Assembly (NCBI GenBank): GCA_032718475.1
Contig: JAUCBJ010002031.1
Coordinates: forward strand, 1-46,201
Reading direction: 5' to 3'
Source: Nemertoderma westbladi
Lineage: Eukaryota > Xenacoelomorpha > Nemertodermatida > Nemertodermatidae
DNA: 46,201 nt
The position numbers and the translations under genes are program-made. Positions 40,920 to 46,201 of the stretch are shown here, one piece after another. Under the pieces are notes generated by a model. The model had not been told where the DNA came from, searched no databases, and was given only the letters and a program-made list of their open reading frames with translations. Positions within the stretch are counted from its first letter, which is position 1. Every line of letters starts with the position of its first letter.

Positions 40920-43090
40920 TATATGCAGCTATTATATGCAGCTTAGTAAACGTCACCTGTTACAATATTATATGCAGCTTAGTAAACGTCACCTGTTACA
41001 AGATTATATGCAGCTTAGTAAACAATACATGTTACAAGATTATATGCAGCTTAGTAAACAATACGAGTTACAAGATTATATGCAGCTTAGTAAACAATAC
41101 GAGTTACAGGATTATATGCAGCTTAGTAAACAATACGTGTTACAAGATTATATGCACCTTAGTAAACAATACGTGTTGCAAGATTATATGCAGCTTAATA
41201 AACAACACGTGTTACAAGATTATATGCAGCTAGGTAAACGTCACGTGTTAAAGACTATATGCAGCTTAGTAAACAATAGAGTGTTACAAGATCATATGCA
41301 CCTTAGTAAACAACACGTGTTACAAGATTATATGCAGCTTAATAAACAACACGTGTTACAAGATTATATGCAGCTAGGTAAACGTCACGTGTTAAAGACT
41401 ATATGCAGCTTAGTAAACAATAGAGTGTTACAAGATCATATGCACCTTAGTAAACAACACGTGTTACAAGATTATATGCAGCTTAGTAAACAACACGTGT
41501 TACAATATTATATGCAGCTAGGTAAACGTCATGTGTTAAAGATTATATGCAGCTTAGTAAACAATAGAGTGTTACAAGATTATATGCACCTTAGTAAACA
41601 ACACGTGTTACAAGATTATATGCAGCTTAGTAAACAACACGTGTTACAATATTATATGCAGCTTAGTAAACAATACGTGTTACAATATTATATGCAGCTA
41701 GGTAAACGTCATGTGTTAAAGATTATATGCAGCTTAGTAAACAATAGAGTGTTACAAGATTATATGCACCTTAGTAAACAACACGTGTTACAAGATTATA
41801 TGCAGCTTAGTAAACAACACGTGTTACAATATTATATGCAGCTAGGTAAACGTCATGTGTTAAAGATTATATGCAGCTTAGTAAACAATAGAGTGTTACA
41901 AGATTATATGCACCTTAGTAAACAACACGTGTTACAAGATTATATGCAGCTTAGTAAACAACACGTGTTACAATATTATATGCAGCTAGGTAAATGTCAT
42001 GTGTTAAAGATTATATGCAGCTTAGTAAACAATAGAGTGTTACAAGATTATATGCACCTTAGTAAACAACACGTGTTACAAGATTATATGCAGCTTAGTA
42101 AACAACACGTGTTACAATATTATATGCAGCTTAGTAAACAACACGTGTTACAATATTATATGCAGCTTAGTAAACAACACGTGTTACAATATTATATGCA
42201 GCTAGGTAAACGTCATGTGTTAAAGATTATATGCAGCTTAGTAAACAATAGAGTGTTACAAGATTATATGCACCTTAGTAAACAACACGTGTTACAAGAT
42301 TATATGCAGCTTAGTAAACAACACGTGTTACAATATTATATGCAGCTAGGTAAACGTCATGTGTTAAAGATTATATGCAGCTTAGTAAACAATAGAGTGT
42401 TACAAGATTATATGCACCTTAGTAAACAACACGTGTTACAAGATTATATGCAGCTTAGTAAACAACACGTGTTACAAGATTATATGCAGCTTAGTAAACA
42501 ACACGTGTTACAATATTATATGCAGCTTAGTAAACAACACGTGTTACAATATTATATGCAGCTAGGTAAACGTCATGTGTTAAAGATTATATGCAGCTTA
42601 GTAAACAATAGAGTGTTACAAGATTATATGCACCTTAGTAAACAACACGTGTTACAAGATTATATGCAGCTTAGTAAACAACACGTGTTACAATATTATA
42701 TGCAGCTTAGTAAACAACACGTGTTACAAGATTATATGCAGCTTAGTAAACAACACGTGTTACAATATTATATGCAGCTTAGTAAACAATACGAGTTACA
42801 AGATTATATGCAGCTTAGTAAACAATACGTGTTACAAGATTATATGCACCTTAGTAAACAACACGTGTTACAAGATTATATTCAGCTAGGTAAACGTCTC
42901 ATGTTAAAGATTATATGCAGCTTAGTAAACAATACGTGTTACAAGATTATATGCACCTTAGTAAACAACACGTGTTACAAGATTATATTCAGCTAGGTAA
43001 ACGTCTCATGTTAAAGATTATATGCAGCTTAGTAAAAAGCCACGTGTTACAAGAGTATATGCAGCTTTGTAAACGTCGTGTTACAATATT
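40920..43090. repeat. 36-bp tandem array, about 60 units, with higher-order structure
   Basis: Unit TATGCAGCTTAGTAAACAAC followed by ACGTGTTACAAGATTA. From 41231 a higher-order block of mostly 144 bp (4 units; also 180 and 216 bp) repeats, marked by the variant GCTAGGTAAACGTCATGTGT and a later AACAATAGAGTG variant. In this block one unit is 35 bp and the next 37 bp, so the frame is lost and regained. The array gives a 693-codon plus-strand frame that I regard as a by-product. It sits directly 3' of the transposase gene. Confidence 0.95.
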
Positions 43091-43123
43091 ATTTACACTT
43101 TTTAACGCGGAGTTTCGATTTAG

Positions 43124-43318
43124 TTATAATTGTAGCAAGGCTTTAAGTGTGGTGCTTCCTTCGCAAAGTTTTTCAATTATAACCGATGATTCAATTCCCT
43201 CAGTCCAACACCTGTTTAATTTCATCAGGAGAAATGCCTCCAAATGTTCCTGAGTCAACGTACTGCGTAGACGAGTTAAAATAAGTTTCAACTGAGAGAA
43301 GACTCGTTCACAGCAAAC
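43124..43318 (-). CDS. hAT transposase, exon 2 (dimerisation domain)
   Basis: Acceptor TTTATCAG|GTTTGC at 43319; 64 codons to TAA at 43124-43126. It encodes the classical hAT C-terminal block: Cys-Glu-Arg-x-Phe-Ser-x-Leu-Lys, then Leu-Arg-Ser-Thr-Leu, then Glu-His-Leu. It follows exon 1 exactly in phase (exon 1 ends Leu-Pro-Met-Thr-Gln). This is the dimerisation helix set that also closes the catalytic fold. Confidence 0.88.
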   Translation of the reverse strand, partial: VCCERVFSQLKLILTRLRSTLTQEHLEAFLLMKLNRCWTEGIESSVIIEKLCEGSTTLKALLQL

Positions 43319-43558
43319 CTGATAAAATAAAATTTAGTTATTACAATTAATAAAATTACCTACAAAAGAATACAGGTAATAATTATGTAGGCTACTCAAC
43401 TTATCTTCAGTAATTAGTTTCAGTTTCAATATTTTATAACAAACTCTATTTTTCTATAATTCTATTTGTAAATTTTACATAATGTATTTATTATTATTAT
43501 TGGTGAATTATATTACGACAAATGATGTATATATTTATCTGTCTCACACTCACATTAC
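43319..43558 (-). other. Intron of the hAT transposase (240 bp)
   Basis: Donor CCCAG|GTAATG, acceptor ATCAG. AT-rich, no stop-free frame. Confidence 0.8.
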
Positions 43559-46147
43559 CTGGGTCATGGGTAGAGTTAGAACTGTTCTGTAAACCATGCA
43601 GAGAGTCTCATATGCCGAGGAGAAAAAATTATATTCGACCATAACCTTTAAACAACCGACGAGGCAGTCGCCAAGGCATTTCCCAGGATGTTCCACACAT
43701 ATATCGTCTTCACATTCATCGACATCAGTTATTGGTTTGTATGGAATCGTAGGTTGTTTGAGTAGGGACCACTCATTGGCAAATTGGGAAAGTTCACTTC
43801 TAAATCTGTTCAAATCAAGATCAGGAAGGATGGTGAGAAATCCTTCTAAGTGTTCTACTCTCAATAGTTCATTATTTGAAGATATTTTTCCAAAATTCTT
43901 TGGATCTAAGAGTTCTAAGCTCTGATACAATTTTCCATGTTCGGAAAAGCGATTAACAATTTGATTAATAGCCGTATCTATAACAACATTGTAGACCCTT
44001 GCTTTGAACTCATCCTTTGGATCTTTAAAAGGTTCATCGCTTGCCATTTCGCCAGGCATTTTTTTCTTTTTTCGGCAACGTTTCTCTAGAAAAGTACTGC
44101 TAACGATAACATCAGAGTTCAAATCTTCTAGTTTCGAGTTCATCTGTGAGACAAATTGATTGGCAGTGTCCTCAAGTGTCACGAAATCTCTTGAAATTGA
44201 CTGTAATTGATTCTTTACAGTTGAAACTTGGCGCCAGGCTTGGGCATAATCCATACCACTTGATTGAAGGTAATCAGATAATGGTGTCGTGAACATGAAA
44301 ATCCTGAGAAAGAGAAACGCCACCATAACAGTCTCATATTTAAGCAAGTTTTCACACAAAGATTTCGCTTCTGATCGGTGAATGGCTTTAAAATGATCAG
44401 ATTTTGAAATTTCGTCTAAACATAATACTAGTACAGGATACAAGCATGTACTACTTTGATCACCAGCAGAGTGATAAGTACCAAAAATCTTCACTGTGGC
44501 ATTGTTTTTGGCTCGCCAGCGGGTTTTTCCAAGATTTGTTAATCGTTGCATGCATCCTTCTCCCAACTGTTGCTCCAAGGTTTTCTCCCAAACTGCCATA
44601 CGCTTGTAACTATCAGCGAAGAACACATAGACTGCTTGCAACAACCCAAAGAATGAAACACATTCCAAAGAAGAACAGCTGTCGGTGATCACGAGGTTCA
44701 ACACATGTGAATAGCACCATGTGTGGATGTGGTTTGGAGATACATCTTTCAGTTTAGCTTGTAGCCCATTGTACTCGGCACTCATATTGGAGGCACCATC
44801 AAAAGCATCTGCAATGCATTGGCTCAAGGGAATTTGAAACTTCTCACAAACCTGATTAAGTGCATTAAAGAGGCCTTGTGAAGAGGTGTCAGAGCTCGTA
44901 TTAACCAGAGCCAACATTTTCTCATAAACAGTAGAACCTACCACATACCTTACTGCAATACAGCACTGATCTTTAGTTGTAATGTCCTGAGTACTGTCAA
45001 TCATCAATCCATATATACCAGCCTCCTTGATATCAGTAACAATTTTCTGCCGTAAAAGATCACCTATGATATTCACTATGGCTGTAAACGTATCTGAACT
45101 GAGAAACGAAACAAATGAACCCCGCCCTTTTACTGTATGTTCAGAGCCACCCTTTCTTGCTTTGTCCGTCGAATACTTGACACACTTGTCAACATGGCGC
45201 TTTAGAATATCGTTGTGTTTAGCCAACTCTTTTATGAGTTCAAGAAAGTTGCCATGGTTAATATCATTATTCAATGAATGTAAACCTTCCCCCCTGTGTG
45301 ATCTAGATGGAAGACCTTGCTTACCAATAAACTTTACAGCATCTATGATTACAGAAACAACAGCTCTTCTTTCTACAACTTGTCGGTTCCTTAAATCCCA
45401 ACACTCTGTTGTTAGCAATTGAGGCAATGTCATTTTAGCTTTAAAAGCAAAGAATTGTGATGCTGATCTGTGATGATATTGTGAACTTTCATGTTCACTT
45501 ATACGTTGATATGTATGACTCCAATCAGAAAAACCATCAATGGAAACAAAGGGTGACTCACTGTTTACTTCTCCAAATGCTAGACAAACAGAACAGTACA
45601 TAGCTTGCTGATCTACAGAGTAAGAAAGCCAAGACCGTTGAAGGACATTAGGATTATTGTTCTTACACTGTCTATTGTAAGCTTTAGAAACAGAAAATGG
45701 TAGGCCAGGTAAAACAGGATGTATTGGATGTTTCTCCATAAACTCAAGTCTCAAAGAAGCCCCAGGTCGTCGAAAACAGTGAATATGTTCAGTAGAATTA
45801 ATAAATCCACTGATAGGCTGTTCTTCAGGCACAACACCACTAAGAGGAAGAGCAGCATCTCTAAAGCTAACCACAATAGCGCTGGTACTGGTACATACTC
45901 TGTCATCTCCTTGGTCATGATCATCCAACGAACTGATGTGATCCAGTGATGTTTGATTCTGACCAATTGCAATGTTATCATGGTCATCAAGCCTACAAGG
46001 CTGACTATTTGGCATGCTCGTCCTGGTAGCTGCAGATCCACCTACAGGATTCCAAAGTTGAGTTAGTTTGGCACACTTTACCGCTTGTATCGATCTTTCT
46101 TTTTCGCTTTTTTCTTTTCTCTTCCTGGAACCACTTTTACATGACAT
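43559..46147 (-). CDS. hAT transposase, exon 1 (ZMYM1-like, DUF4371)
   Basis: Start ATG 46147 (Met-Ser-Cys-Lys), preferred over upstream non-ATG codons; 863 codons to the donor at 43558. Order: a Lys/Arg-rich nuclear-localisation-like start; a TTF-type zinc finger region (residues about 150-235, with CSVCLAF and the Trp-Ser-His...His-His spacing); DUF4371 (about 250-460) with IDSTQD (first catalytic Asp region) and DAFDGASNMS (second Asp); CYSHVLNL; GKTRWRAK; then the helical insertion domain. With exon 2 the protein is about 927 aa, a normal length for this family. No stops or frameshifts, so the transposase could be active. It binds TIRs and cuts and pastes the element in the nucleus. Confidence 0.9.
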
Positions 46148-46201
46148 TGTTATTATTTGAATTAAATTAAATTGGCAGATATCCAACAGTATAATTAATA
46201 C

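Larger units (their letters stand above)
40782..46201 (-). mobile_element. hAT transposon (ZMYM/DUF4371 type), right end outside window
   Basis: The left end CAGTGGCGTGGTGGGAACAA followed by GTGAGGGGCCCGGG is typical of hAT elements with this transposase type (CAGTGGCGTA...GGGCCC). The 8 bases before it, ACCAGCAA (40774-40781), are the candidate target duplication; the partner lies beyond the window. Contents: a poly-C run (40871-40885), the 36-bp array and a two-exon transposase. Confidence 0.75.

Noticed and set aside
40915-42996. 693-codon plus-strand ORF in the 36-bp array
   Set aside because: It is a tandem repeat with a 12-codon period and no stop in the unit; it is antisense to the hAT gene and has no domain.

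Overview
This is an invertebrate-like animal nuclear sequence made almost entirely of transposable elements. The evidence is spliced genes with GT-AG introns, BEL/Pao LTR retrotransposons, an APE-type LINE, a spliced hAT transposase, several non-autonomous DNA transposons, AT-rich spacers and long poly-C/poly-G tracts. I cannot name the species. BEL/Pao elements together with DUF6589-like and DUF7869-like families point to a non-vertebrate metazoan (cnidarian, mollusc, sponge or similar).

Layout. (1) 1-5.6 kb: 3' part of a BEL/Pao derivative that keeps Gag and protease but has lost RT, most of RNase H and integrase, followed by small orphan ORFs. (2) 5.6-10.7 kb: AT-rich spacer with a promoter-like cluster, small palindromes, homopolymers, and two short inverted-repeat elements; the first (8899-10184, 8-bp target duplication) contains a dead LINE 3' end. 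(3) 10.75-13.6 kb and 39.0-40.25 kb: one minus-strand spliced gene, DUF6589-like, cut in two. (4) 13593-38993: what cuts it, a DNA transposon with 37-bp TIRs and a 4-bp target duplication (AGCC). It has itself been hit twice: by a 16.8-kb BEL/Pao element (15054-31810, 2199-bp LTRs, TGATC duplication) inside its transposase remnant, and by a 5.9-kb LINE (32035-37936) inside its minisatellite. (5) 40782-window end: a hAT transposon with a two-exon transposase and a 2.2-kb array of about 60 36-bp repeats.

The nesting can be read base by base. Removing the BEL element with one TGATC restores an open transposase frame. Removing the LINE restores the minisatellite phase. Removing the whole DNA transposon with one AGCC restores an open exon whose phase fits the next exon. 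The order of events is therefore gene, then DNA transposon, then BEL and LINE.

The most unusual signals are: (a) dense, strand-specific enrichment of consensus 5' splice-site (U1-binding) motifs inside the coding regions of both BEL/Pao elements, with the same motif as a microsatellite in the LTR; (b) a LINE whose ORF1 and ORF2 share one frame, separated only by TGA-CTA, a known readthrough context, then a 36-bp in-frame repeat linker; (c) an inverted 349-bp copy of the LTR end inside the BEL element; (d) the hAT array, which carries an E-box and a forkhead-like site in most units.
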